Source of the DNA: Lingula anatina
Lineage: Eukaryota > Brachiopoda > Lingulata > Lingulida > Lingulidae
Direction of reading: 5' to 3'
NCBI RefSeq assembly: GCF_001039355.2
Contig: NW_019774147.1
Coordinates: 419,219 to 483,218, forward strand
Length of the DNA stretch: 64,000 nucleotides
Part shown: positions 53,201 to 64,000 of the stretch, in pieces
Layout of the letters: each line of letters opens with the position of its first letter
Numbering within the stretch: the first letter of the stretch is position 1
Position numbers and translations under genes: made by a program
Notes under the pieces: model-generated
The model's input: the letters and a program-made list of their open reading frames with translations, nothing else
Databases searched by the model: none
What the model was told of the DNA's origin: nothing

Positions 53201-56200
53201 TTCCTGGTCATGACCGATCGGACCGACAGTTTCAGCATGTCTTGTTAAGTAGAAGATTAAAGCTTGGAGTTGCCTATGCTTATACTTTGCAACGAAAAAT
53301 CTTTAATGCAGCTATTTTATATTTTTCAAGAGTTTTTTTTCCATTTCTTTAAATCAGCATAAAGGTAGATGAATTATTGAATAATTAGATACAGAAAAAA
53401 CTCATTTTTGGTATCTGGATGATAATAAAGGGTAACAATATCCTTAAAGATTTGAAAATGCTGTGACAGTTTTCTTTAATTCATATCAGATGGATTGCTT
53501 TTTTATATGAGTCTGGTAAATGTTTTTGATTAAAAGATATGTTAGAAAACATGTTTTAAGAGGATCGTAATGGCCGTAATGGACACTATTAACAGCATAT
53601 CTCATCCAGACTTGTTTTTAGCTAAGCTTGATGACATTTATTTAACAGTTGATATACTAGAATTTGATCAACCAGATAGCATGAATATTTCTTTCAAGCA
53701 TACACACGTACACATGCATGCACATAGCAAAAAGAGAACAATTATTGTGCACAAATATTAAAATGTGTGGTTTGAGATAAAAAGTGTGTTTATGGAGTTA
53801 ACCATCATTTCCAATAAGATAAACCCCTTAAAATTGTTTGTTTTTGACCTATTCTCATCTGTTACTCTTTTTTTCCCTATCATGGCATGTATGTTTTCCT
53901 ATTACTTTGAGTAACTTCGTCACACTTAGAAGAACAAAACAAGACATGTTGCTGAATTTCTCATCCCTCACAGTTATTGGTTTTTGCCAAAATGGCACTT
54001 TGTTTGCAAATAAGTAAATATTTCAGTGAACTTTGTCAGAAATTTAAGGGAAATCAACTTTTGGAATGTTTTGGATGGTCTTGTTGTCCCTTCTTAGACC
54101 AGTGTTTGAATTTTGCACAGCCTGAACAAATGTCATAATATGCTCCGTCCATTGTAGGTTCTCAAGTTTGGATAAATCAGATAAAATGGAGATTATTAAG
54201 CATGACATGTTTGAGTCCTATAACATTTTTTATCACAAAACTTCCTTAAATTTTGACATCGGTTATATGCAAACTTTCTCTTAATTGCTATTTGACACCT
54301 TGATAGGTTCTCTGCATTAGCGTTCCTATCTGAAGGTATACAGGGTATATATTGGTATATCAGATTTCCTGATTGTTAGGAGAGCAAAAAGGGTCTTTCA
54401 CATATCTTTCCCCACTGAAGGATTGCAAATAATTATAGCTTACACTCAACCCTCAAAGCAACACTAGGTGGTCAAAATTAATTGGGCGGAAAATTGACAT
54501 TTTATATGAATTGGAGTTTTACTTTTCATTCTTGAAAAAAACTGTTTGCCAAGATGATCTGTATATTTTATAAATTCTTCAAAAAAATTGCCACTGCATC
54601 AAATAGCTGCAGTTACAATCTTTTGCTGAAGTTTGGACCTACAGTACATAAATATAAACATGTCAAGTGTTTTCCACCTGATGGAATTTTTCTTATGGTC
54701 TTGTCTTGCTATTCGCTTTAATGCTCTCCTCTTCAAATGTATGATAAGTAAACTGTCCATTTGGTAGAGTTCTCACAGCAGATTCATGAAGAATTTACAT
54801 GAAAAGATTAGAAATCAAGTTTACCCTAGTGGTTGCATTATTTTAGCTCAATCACCAGTTCACGCTAGTTAATTAAATTCAAATTTCATCCTCAGGGTTA
54901 ATTTTGAGTAGGTGGAATTCCATCATCTTCTCCTACAAACTGTAGAATATGTAAATGTAATTTTGGTCATAAACATAAACATGGTATTGTATCTGTCTCA
55001 GAATGTGACAAAGGAGCTAGTAGAACACATCAATATAAAGTTGTCTTTATGGTATTATTCCTTGTATAGATTTACTGGCAAAAAGCAGATTAAGATGCAG
55101 CAATAATCTGTTTGCTGGTGACTACATATACTGTAGTGCACCTTTAGTATTATCACAGTATAAACCTTTGTCTGTTGATAAAGAACTTTACCAGGCCCAG
55201 TGATGTACCATTCACTTCCAGCATCATAATATACTTCAAAATTTTACACATGAAATATTTTTGAAATAATGAGAAACATCAAATTGTTTAACACATATTT
55301 AATTTTAAGTACCAGAAACAGAACCCATGAAAAACTAAGCCAAGGACATCGGCCCACTGAAAGCAGCCGTAAGGTACTCATGTGCCCTCTCCCAAAGTTG
55401 GTGTACTATTTAAATGAGGCACTTTTTCCTCGCCCTAAGGAAGTATAGGCAAACATATACTATTTATTCAAGGGATTTCCTTTCTATGTGCTTTCTTTAG
55501 ATGACTTTATAAATATGTATTGTAAATAGGTTTGTTTATCGAATCCTTCAGTTGAAGAGTTTAAGTGGCAGTTCCCATAACACTCCATGCGTCATATAAG
55601 TCAGTGCAGGTGACATATCCCCAACAATGACATTCTCTGTTTCTGGCTGTGGATTTAAAAAGATATCAATTCCATCTAATGTCAGGATGGTTTCTCACAG
55701 TCTTGTTATAAATCAAATTTTCTAGATAGGATTTATTGTGTGGCTAAATGTTACTAAGAGGATTTATCTATATATATGATCACATTAATGGCTCCTATAG
55801 TTGAGTTAGATTTAAACATCTTGAGGACTCACAGTTTGACGTATGGTCATGATATATTTCTACATGCAAGCTACTTAAAGACAACATGAGCAGTGCTTTC
55901 CATTACATCTATTAATTTCATTAAAAATAATGTCTTAATACCTTATTGATATTGATATTGGTATATATCAATCATTCCAAACAGCACTTTTACTTGTGGG
56001 CTTGAAGATCCCTGTAGACCAAACCCACCTCCTTTTTCTGTAGCTCATATGCCCTATTATTTAATCTTATCTACTGTAACCTCTTTATTTGACTTGAGGT
56101 AACTCATAAGCAAACCTAATCATCTCACACCAGTGAACTTAGGAGTGCATACATTGATAATGCATGATGTTTAGAGATGACAAGTTATATATATATGTCA

Positions 56201-59200
56201 CATAGTTTGCTCACATCATGAATGTTTTAATTATTAGGAAGAAGGGGACATTTAAACAGGCATATAAACTGGGTGTTAAGTGGGACTTAAAATCAATTAT
56301 ATATAACAACACCATTCTCACATCCCCAAACCATCCATGTTTTGCTTGTTACTTTTATGTTACTTTTTAAGGCCCTATTCTCATAGACAGAGATGGACCC
56401 AATTCTGCGGGGACTCTAGCTGATTGCAATCAGCTTAAATGAATGACAAGCCTCCTCCTGACTTTAAGTAGAATACAGAAAAGCTGGTGATTATATGAGT
56501 ATGTTGGAAACAAATGGAGATGCGTCAGTCAGTTAAGCTGATTGCACTTAGCAAGAGTCCGTGCATGAGTTGAGTCTGATCCACTTAAAAGCAATGTCAA
56601 GTAATCTCCTGATGGTCTCACCGTCTGCAGGGGCCTTGTAAGAAAACCTCAGAGCTTAGATTTAATCCATTTAATGGCACATGTGCAGGTGAGGAGACCA
56701 TCATGGGTTAGGTGGCTTGCTTTTAAGTGGGGTTGGCCGTATTTTGTACATGGATAACTTAGGCCATGGATCATCTGTCCTGAATACGCTCTATGGGAAT
56801 GGGGGCCTAAATTGACATTCTAGCACACAAGTGTTTCACTCTTGTTTTTTCGCCAGATTCTTGCACATTTTCTTGTCTTAAATGGCATCACACAGTGCCC
56901 GCAGTCTTGCTTTATGCTATTTTGAATGATTTCCATTTAATAAGAATGATTTTAGACAATTTCCTTGTATGATATAATAATTTAACATTTCTTATACTAA
57001 AAGTTATAAAAGTCAAGCTTTAATTGTGAGGAAAGATTGATATTATGGGGCATCTTGATAGTCCGAAGGTTCATTGGTCTGAAAAATGGTAACATTTTCA
57101 TCAGTTTTCTAATTAAGGGTTCATTGGTACGAAGGCTCTTTAGTGAACATTCGGACCAATGAACCTTCGGACTATTGAACATTGTTTGAATTCAGTTGCA
57201 AGGTGCTAAAATTGTGGATTAAGTTGTCTGTTTATCTCTTTGCTGTTTAGAGTTAACTTAAAAATTAATAAATAGCTGTCACCGGTGGCATTTTATCTTT
57301 TTTGTTGGAAATGGTGCACATGGTATAGATGGATCTAATGGAGCTTGTTAAAAAGTTATATTTGATGCAAATGTTCTGAGCAAAGTGAGGTTAAACATAT
57401 CTCTGTGACAGTCATGTATTTTGTTTTAATTCATTATTGTGGATACATAACACACATTATAGAAAGCTTGGATCTACTAGTGAAAGGCCATGGGTCACTA
57501 TCAGTTGTCCCCATTTTCCATGTTAAGTGTATAAGATAAAAATTGTCAATAGAAATGTAAGCACTAAAGCATTGGTCCACTTTTATGATGGGTTGTAAAT
57601 TACAAAGTAAAAGACAGAATGCATACTTCTAGGTGCGACTATTACTTTTGTTTCCACACTTTTATTGGAAAGATTTTGTGTTTGATGTTATAAAGATCAG
57701 GTAAGATATTCTATTTTTATGGGTTCTGTGAGTGTAACAGTCATTGAGTTGCAAATGATATACCTGTAGAAGAGGTAACACAATCTCATTACATCATCTT
57801 GGTCAAGAAATTTGATCATTCTTTATTTTGGAGTGTGGGTTAACATTTGATAGTTGCTATTGTTATTCCAGTTGGATCGATGTACCAATTTTGATGAGAG
57901 ACGTAAAATTCGAGCTGCCATTCGCAATGCAAAGAACGGATCCCTAGGTGGTCCTTCTCAGTCAAACCATTCAGGTGGTGGAAGACTCCTCCACAATACC
58001 ATGGCAAGCAGGTTGGGCCGAGGTAATAGCTTTGATAGAGCTGGTTCCAGTTACATTGGAACTTGTCAAAGCAGCTTTGGAACTCGTGAATATTCTACTA
58101 ACAGGGATCAAGGAAGAGTGACCAGTGGTACAGGCAGATATAATGATAAGTCAAGGCACATTGATGATGTATCAAGTAAAGTAGGTTCTGCTAGAAAGGT
58201 CTCTCAAGTGGACTCTCTTGGAAAAGCTGGATCTTCACGCAAGACCAGCAGAGATGAGAGTTCAGTAGGCAGCTACAACCCTGCTACTAGTGGTTCAAGG
58301 CGACCTAGTCGTGACTTAAGTCAGAAGACTACTAATATTAGACGGTCAAAAGAATATGAGCCATCAAGAGGCAGCGGTAGTAATAGAAGAACCTCAAGAG
58401 ATGAAACTCTTACTGTCTCAAACAACAAGAGTCTGATGTCTGGTGCTTCAGGAATTAAAGATATTGGTGGCAAGCATGTGTCGATAGGAGATGTACAAGA
58501 TGAAGCAGAACTTGAAAAAATGGTAAGTGCTTGTTTCTACCTATAATTAGCCAAGCAAGCCAAGTTATCCTAAGTATTTGACATAATTGTAAATCTCAGT
58601 TGCCCATTAAATCTACAATTAGTCCTCTTCTTTAGGCTTGATTGCATTCAGTTTTATTATGTTTTTCAGGTTTTATTCGGTTTTATCCTGGTTCAGAAAT
58701 TATATATATGATAAAAACTAGGGTAAACTAGGTTTTTGACATACATAGTTTCAATCCCATCTTTATAGATTATGTCAATACAAAAAATACATTTTCATTT
58801 TTGGGTGGCACCATCATGTTCAAGTATTTCTACAACATTGGGAGAGAGGAATACATCGACATTGTTTGCAAATGAGATTACCTGACAAACTTCAGATATA
58901 GCTTAGTGCCATGAGTCTGAAATTGCAAAATATGAGTCACCCCTATATACTGTATCCATTTCATGGCAAACTTGCTTTTTGTCATTATATGTATATATAT
59001 TTTCTATACACATCCTTTTTTTCTCAACCAAAGTCAAGATGGTTTGTCAAGTTTAAAGAAATCAAAAATGATGACTGTTGCAATTCTTAATTAATATGTG
59101 TATTTCACCACATCACTGACATAAATTAGCTGGGTCAAAGTGCCAGACATCAATAAAGCTGTTATCCATTCTAGGTAAATTATGACCCTTGATAAGTGGA

Positions 59201-62200
59201 TTCTGTTGTGTCCATGTCTTATCTAAAAAGTTGTTATTTAATTTGCATGCTCTCTCCTCCAAATCTTGCAAAATCTCCCTTGATTTTTCACTATCTCAGT
59301 GTAATGTTCTCTTTCCCTATCATTCAGGTGTAAATCTTTGTAAAGATGCTAAAGAAGTAAAAGGTATGCCATTAAAAACCATTAAAAACAGTCTTTATAA
59401 ATTATATTCTACAGACACTCTTTGAGTTTGTATAAGATATCACATTAATATTTTTCCACACTACTGTTGATAATTCCTGCCTTGGAAATTTTGTTTTGAA
59501 AGGATTTTCAGTTACCTTGCTAGCCCCATGGCCTTTGTCTGGTGCCTTCCAGGTAACAACAGTCACCATAGTTAACTGAATATTTTAACACTAGTTTGTG
59601 CCTTTTTCTTGGCACTATTTGCCCAGATGCAGAACCCTTATCTTTTGCATTATACTTGTTTTTATAATGATTTTCATCAGGGTTTTGTTTATTAATTTTA
59701 ATGCCCTTATGTTGGTTTTATTTGAAAGCTTTTTAAAATCAGTTGTATTTTAGGAGGATACAAAATTATTTTCATGGTGGCCATAGATGATTGCATTATT
59801 TTATCATAAAACTTGACATCTTGAACACTAAATTGAAGAAATGATAATACAGTTGCAGTAAGGGGAGAATCTCAATATTAAATTTTAAACAATTGCTGTA
59901 TTAAACCTGCTTATTTTTCTCATGTTCAAGATGTTTAATCTTTTTCTGAATACTGAAATCCCCATCCCTGCTTAGAAATCTTATTTTCATATCAATTTAC
60001 TTGACTAAAACTGTGGTCCTTAATACTTATTGATTATACTTGATTGATGTTCTACAGCACTAAAACTGGCCTCATGGAACTAATTTGACAGTTTTGACAC
60101 TTGATGTGACAAAATTTTAGGTGTTAAGCATTTCTAATCTTGCCTGTGATCTAAATGTTAGAGTTAACTACCTCCCATTTAGTAGACTAAAATACATCAT
60201 TTATTCTCTTAATAAGTTAATGTGCCATGTTTGCATAAAAATTCATATATTTGTTTTTAGTCTTTGTACTTTGAAAATATTCAGTTAAGACAACTAAATG
60301 TATGATGCTCAGGTACTGCATACATGTAGATTGATTTTCCTTGGCACATCAAGGGTATCCATAAAATAAAGCCTTTGTTTTTTGTCACAGACCATTTTTT
60401 TTCTTGGGGGGGGGCTTAAACCTTTATTTTTGTCTTAGACCTGGTAAAATTCTTGTTCAAATGTGCACTTAAGCTTAGGCTGGATCTAGTGTTGGTATTA
60501 TACCATTCTGAATCTTCAGTTTGTTTGAAGATCAAACTAATTTGTTTGATGGAGAAAAAAGAATGGACTCCAGTTTTGCTTGTCCAGAAAAGGTACTGTT
60601 CAAAAGTATAAATATGGTGAATTCGAAGCAGTCAACATACACACTCATCTTCCAACCCATACAGAGACAGACTCATATATTTCATTTTACGAGCATATAT
60701 TTTTGACCTCTTGCATGTCCTCATGGCATTATAGCTTAAAGCGCTATTTGAATATTTACATTTGTGATGACCCTAATGAATATGGTTTGTGTGCAAACCA
60801 TCATTTAGTCTGAACATTATCTTCCTCTGACTCAGCCCTTGCAATAACTATGGTGCACAAGTCACATGAAATGTCTGGGTTTAAGTTTGAAATATACTTG
60901 TATATAACTATTTTGTTGGAAAATTGCTGCTGTTTTGTCTTAAATGTTTTGGAACCTTTTGCTGATGGTTCATTATAACAGAATGTGCCCTGCAAGTTAT
61001 GTTTTGTTTATTTTATGCCAAGCAAATTAATAAAAACACCCAAGTTTCTCTTTTCAAACATCATGGTTTATCAACCACATAACTGTTATCTAAGTTTTCA
61101 TTATATTTCCCATTATCTTTAAGGCACTTTTGTCAGGCATTTTATAAATGAAACCAAATCTTGTAACTTCCTCTCAATGGGTAGTTATCATTGTTTTATG
61201 GGTCATCAGCCTATCCCTATTCTCTGCATATTGCATTGGATGCATTCCCATTCTGTGTCTACATGTAAGGCTAGAGACACTCACAGACTTATAAATCCCT
61301 GCTTTATCAGTAGAGCCCATCTGGCACCTGAAATATGTTTAAATTAGACTAGTTCTGAACATGCCTTTAAGACTAGAGTATGTAGTTTTATCTAAGTCTG
61401 TGACTTGGTCTGTACTCTCAGATTAAGAAGTTATCAAGTTTAGGGGTTTACACTGCCCAGCAAGATGATGTGTTATGAGATCAGTGACAGATTGGCATTT
61501 TGTTCAGTGGAATGTATGCTGGCAAAGGTAAGAAAATTGTGTCCTCAGAACACTGTGCCACTTAACTTTGCTTGAAACATTTTGCATCATGACAAAGAAT
61601 CACTTAAACAAATGTCCAAAATGTGCATGGATGTTTTTTCACCAGTTGAATATATGTATTTTTTGCCCCCTTCCAATTTACTCAAAGTAATAATTCTGTC
61701 CTGTAATGTAGATATAATGATAAAATATCACAGTGTTTTCATGTTTTCTGCATACTTATTTAAGTCAAAGTTCAAATTATTACAGATGATCTTATATCTC
61801 CCTTTTGTGGGTAACATTTAAAGACTTCAAAACACGTTAATGTTTTCTACAAAGGTTTGATGCAGATATTATCTGTAAAATTTGGGAGGGGGGGGGGGCA
61901 AGAGAAAAGTTACTTTGCCCTACTTCATGTGATTATGTAGACCACATACCTTGCTGCTGAACAATGGTCAGCATACTCTATTAATAATTAACAGCTATAA
62001 ACCTGTCACCTGTGAGTTTTAATTTTGATTAAAAATACACATTTTCTTATAGGCTTTCCCAATTCAAAGACGTAATACTCTGCTATTTATTGAGGAATTG
62101 TAATTTTATAAAAAGAATAGACACCTCTTATATGTACATCTCTACAATTTTAATGATAGATTGATAATTAAACACCCAAAGACAAATTATATAAATTTAG

Positions 62201-62329
62201 ATTTGTCACAAAATTATCTCACATACCTCCCTTAATTAGCAAAACACATGACTAATTTGTACTGAACAAGTTAAACTCTAGTTTCAAGGGAAATAATCCC
62301 ATTAGTTCAAGTAGACCGCTGTGTGAATT

Positions 62330-62380
<51 letters not shown>

Positions 62381-63616
62381 CAGGGTTTATGCAGCCCTGA
62401 AGTGTTAGAATTTAGCCCTGCACTTTGAATTCAGTTTATGGCCTTGAAAAGTTCTTGAAATCATTCACTTTAGCAATTTGTCAATTTTTTTTTTTCAAAT
62501 TTTGTTGTTATTCACCTGAATGTGGACAATCATTCGAAGAAGGGGAGGATCCCCTTTTTGGACATCATTTAATTTAATTCTTTTCATGTTTTATCAATGT
62601 TATGTTGAAAGACATTTTTTTAAAAACTTTTCTTTTTTTTCTTTGGTATATACACATATAAATGACAGTAGATTGCCCTCATTTGCATTTGAAAAATCAT
62701 CTCATTAGAGCCGAAAAAGTCCTTGAAACTTCTTGAATATGTTATAAATGTTCCTGTATGAACCCTGTATATATACATATGATACAAAACAACTAGGCTC
62801 ATATCCTCAGTTGCAATTATAAACTTTACAAATAAAAGGTGTACGTAATCTTTCAATGACTAAAACACAGCATATATATCGTTTAACACAAATATCAGTA
62901 CACACTTACTGGCACTTGAATGCAGAATGCAGGTCCTGGAATAAATATATAACAAGTTACAGTGCCTGCTGCCAATATATATCATAGATCATTTGAAACA
63001 ATTACAATTATCATGTGCTGTAACAGTAACTACATGAATTTTATAGCATTTGACTAGAGCATGGATGTTGACAGACATGACTTACCTTCTTGTTCAGATC
63101 TCGCAAGGTATATTTTACAAATTAAAGTGGAAGTTGCCTGCATATGTATGACACTGCAGTTAAGGATTTAATATTACATCAGATGCGGGTTTTGGAATTA
63201 ATCCAACACCAAGTAAATTCACCGTTTTTCTGCATGGTGTTTAATCCAATATATGTATTCAGCTACTGTTCAGATCAAAGAATTATTTATTTTATTCTAC
63301 CACTGTAGGTTAAGATCAAAGATAGAACCAATACTTGCTGTCACATGTGGACCCGTATGTTGGGTAGACTAGAGTCTTGCTTAGCCAAGATTCAATAATT
63401 AATTAAGCAAGAATGAAATTCAGCCCCATTATCATTTTGAGTCTCTTTATATTAACAATACAAGTTTGAAATGTGTTCTTTTGTTAAGCCAACGTCACAC
63501 ATTTTGAATACAATATTTTCTTTTGTTTCAGTTAAGAGAGAGTCATGATTTTGATGAACGCCGTAAAATAAGAGCCCAGTTGAGAAAAATTCGTGATGAA
63601 AAAGAGAAATCCAAAA
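50244..63616 (+). CDS. Smoothelin-like protein, 5' part of gene (3 exons, runs off window)
   Basis: Exons 50244-50288, 57872-58522 and 63532-63616 join in phase 0 and 0, giving 260 residues before the window ends. Smoothelins are cytoskeletal proteins that associate with actin in contractile cells. Vertebrate members have N-terminal smoothelin domains and a C-terminal calponin-homology domain. Here two smoothelin blocks are visible: FDERRKIRAAIR (22-33) and FDERRKIRAQLRKIR (239-253), the second preceded by DEAELEKML as in vertebrate proteins. Between them is a Ser/Arg/Gly-rich linker with three R-x-x-S-R-D motifs (RKTSRD 138, RRPSRD 158, RRTSRD 187), possible basophilic-kinase sites. Any calponin-homology domain must lie beyond the right edge. 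It could be a smoothelin-like paralogue rather than smoothelin itself. Confidence 0.85.
50289..51600 (+). other. Smoothelin intron 1, first part
   Basis: No element or coding exon recognised apart from A/T-rich sequence. Confidence 0.45.
51608..51808. mobile_element. Foldback element, family A
   Basis: Left end GACTGGGTTCCATGCATGC, then GATCGATCCATCTGGATCGA. Inner arms CTTAAGTGTCTGTCACGCCT and its complement TAGGCGTGATAGACATTTAAG. The right end, TGTGGGAATGGTCCCTTTAA, matches the left end at 18178 inverted. Confidence 0.82.
51934..52183. mobile_element. Foldback element, family A
   Basis: Left end GACTGGGTACCCATCCCTAG. Inner arms AAACGTCTGGGATGCCC and GGCGTGACAGACATCTAAGC around AATAGTTAATTACC. 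Right end AGGGTCTGGGTGTGGTCTCT. Closest to the copy at 11694. Confidence 0.82.
52711..53243. mobile_element. Inverted-repeat element with AGACATGCTG ends, nested in family F
   Basis: Left AGACATGCTG, right CAGCATGTCT, with GTTAAG on both sides (52705-52710 and 53244-53249) as target duplication. Inner arms also mirror each other (GGACCGGCTG / CGGTCCTTTGGAC and similar). It contains a family B copy close to its left end. Confidence 0.8.
52723..52890. mobile_element. CAGGC element, family B copy 5 (left half), doubly nested
   Basis: Begins CAGGCCTACCCAACTACCAG and ends at TTTGTTCTGGGGTATG, the centre of full-length copies. The right arm is absent. Confidence 0.78.
53445..56368 (+). other. Smoothelin intron 1, middle part
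   Basis: AT-rich intronic sequence. No exon in phase with the flanking smoothelin exons and no clear element recognised. Confidence 0.45.
56371..56812. mobile_element. Composite inverted-repeat element (families A and D)
   Basis: Ends GGCCCTATTCTCATAGA and TCTATGGGAATGGGGGCC are inverted repeats, about 440 bp apart. The left half has family A words (TTTAAGTAGAATACAG, GATTGCACTTAGCAAGAGTC). The right half holds the family D palindrome: CCTGATGGTCTCACCG against GGTGAGGAGACCATCA, and ACTTAAAAGCAA against TTGCTTTTAAGTGG. Family D at 16471 lacks the left half. Confidence 0.75.
57872..58522 (+). CDS. Smoothelin-like exon 2
   Basis: 651 nt, acceptor TTATTCCAG, donor AAATG|GTAAGT, phase 0 on both sides. 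Encodes the first smoothelin block at its start, the Ser/Arg-rich linker, and the DEAELEKM lead-in to the second block. Both exon 1 and exon 2 end in Met just before the LxxxxxFDERR block, so an intron splits both smoothelin domains at the same place. Confidence 0.92.
58523..63531 (+). other. Smoothelin intron 2
   Basis: 5.0 kb, AT-rich. Contains G runs at 60409 and 61887 and the CA/TA microsatellite at 62333. No coding exon in phase 0 recognised. Confidence 0.5.
62333..62380. repeat. CA and TA microsatellite
   Basis: About 17 CA units followed by about seven TA units in smoothelin intron 2. Confidence 0.97.
63532..63616 (+). CDS. Smoothelin-like exon 3
   Basis: 85 nt, acceptor TTTGTTTCAG, donor CCAAAA|GTAAGT, enters in phase 0 and leaves in phase 1. 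Encodes LRESHDFDERRKIRAQLRKI and RDEKEKSK, the second smoothelin block. The next exon is outside the window. Confidence 0.9.
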
Positions 63617-64000
63617 GTAAGTGCTGAATTTTTTTTGCATGACTTACCTTTTCATGAATTCAGACATCAGTGTTTTGCAGAAGAAGAGACAATGTTACCC
63701 ACAAGTCAGTAATAGTTCTGCACTTTGTCATATGACCAATTGGATTAAGGCTCTCAAGTGATGCTGCTGTAATTATTGAATTCCAGCAGTACTGATTAAT
63801 TATATTTTTGCAAAGCAATTTTCTTTGTTTGTGAAATCTTAAAAAGCAGATTCTTGAGCTGAAGATGGGCTTGGTCCATTTTAGAAGGTATTCTTTGTGA
63901 GTAAATAATACTAATAATTCTTTTAAAAAATTAATGGAATAGAAAGATGTTTAAAACTTTAAAGTAAATACCGTATGCAGAAAGCAACTTAAAATTAATT

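Larger units (their letters stand above)
52207..53442. mobile_element. Interspersed repeat, family F copy 3 (carries nested insertions)
   Basis: Left AAAGGATATTATCACCC and right GGGTAACAATATCCTTAAAG are inverted repeats. Without the insertion at about 52711-53243 it would be about 700 bp, like the copy at 47218. Confidence 0.82.

Overview
This window is animal nuclear DNA: AT-rich, intron-rich, and full of simple repeats and short inverted-repeat transposons. Spliced exons with GT-AG borders, a MYND zinc finger and smoothelin domains make it metazoan. Very large introns, many miniature elements and roughly 1% allele-like differences in a duplicated block suggest a highly polymorphic marine invertebrate, perhaps a non-vertebrate deuterostome. 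The species cannot be fixed from the sequence.

Two genes lie head to head, with start codons about 0.4 kb apart (49837 on the minus strand, 50244 on the plus strand) across a comparatively CpG-rich stretch that probably holds a shared promoter. The minus-strand gene spans 2767-49837 and can be assembled from eight coding exons whose splice phases agree. It encodes a nuclear-looking protein of about 1665 residues with basic patches, a coiled coil, a SUMO-interacting-type motif, a short polyQ run and a C-terminal MYND zinc finger completed across the last splice junction. I cannot assign it to a named family. One base appears to be missing in exon 2, at an A5 run. The plus-strand gene begins at 50244 and runs off the right edge. 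Its three visible exons encode a smoothelin-type protein with two FDERRKIRA blocks separated by a Ser/Arg-rich linker.

The assembly has two single-N joins, at 6272 and 43286, each flanked by the same sequence on both sides. The first creates a false-looking 2124-bp tandem copy of part of exon 6. The second joins a transposon-bearing end to what looks like the empty allele.

The introns hold most of the remaining structure. There is a decayed LINE (about 13.0-15.03 kb) with two later insertions, and several families of foldback or miniature inverted-repeat elements, some nested. A larger repeat family contains a 146-bp tandem unit, and almost every unit carries a perfect or near-perfect AGGTCA-A-AGGTCA (DR1) followed by a TCAAGGTCA-type site. 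This is a dispersed array of nuclear-receptor-like motifs and the most interesting non-gene signal here. Two minisatellites (44-bp and about 66-bp units) lie at 40.4-41.4 kb.
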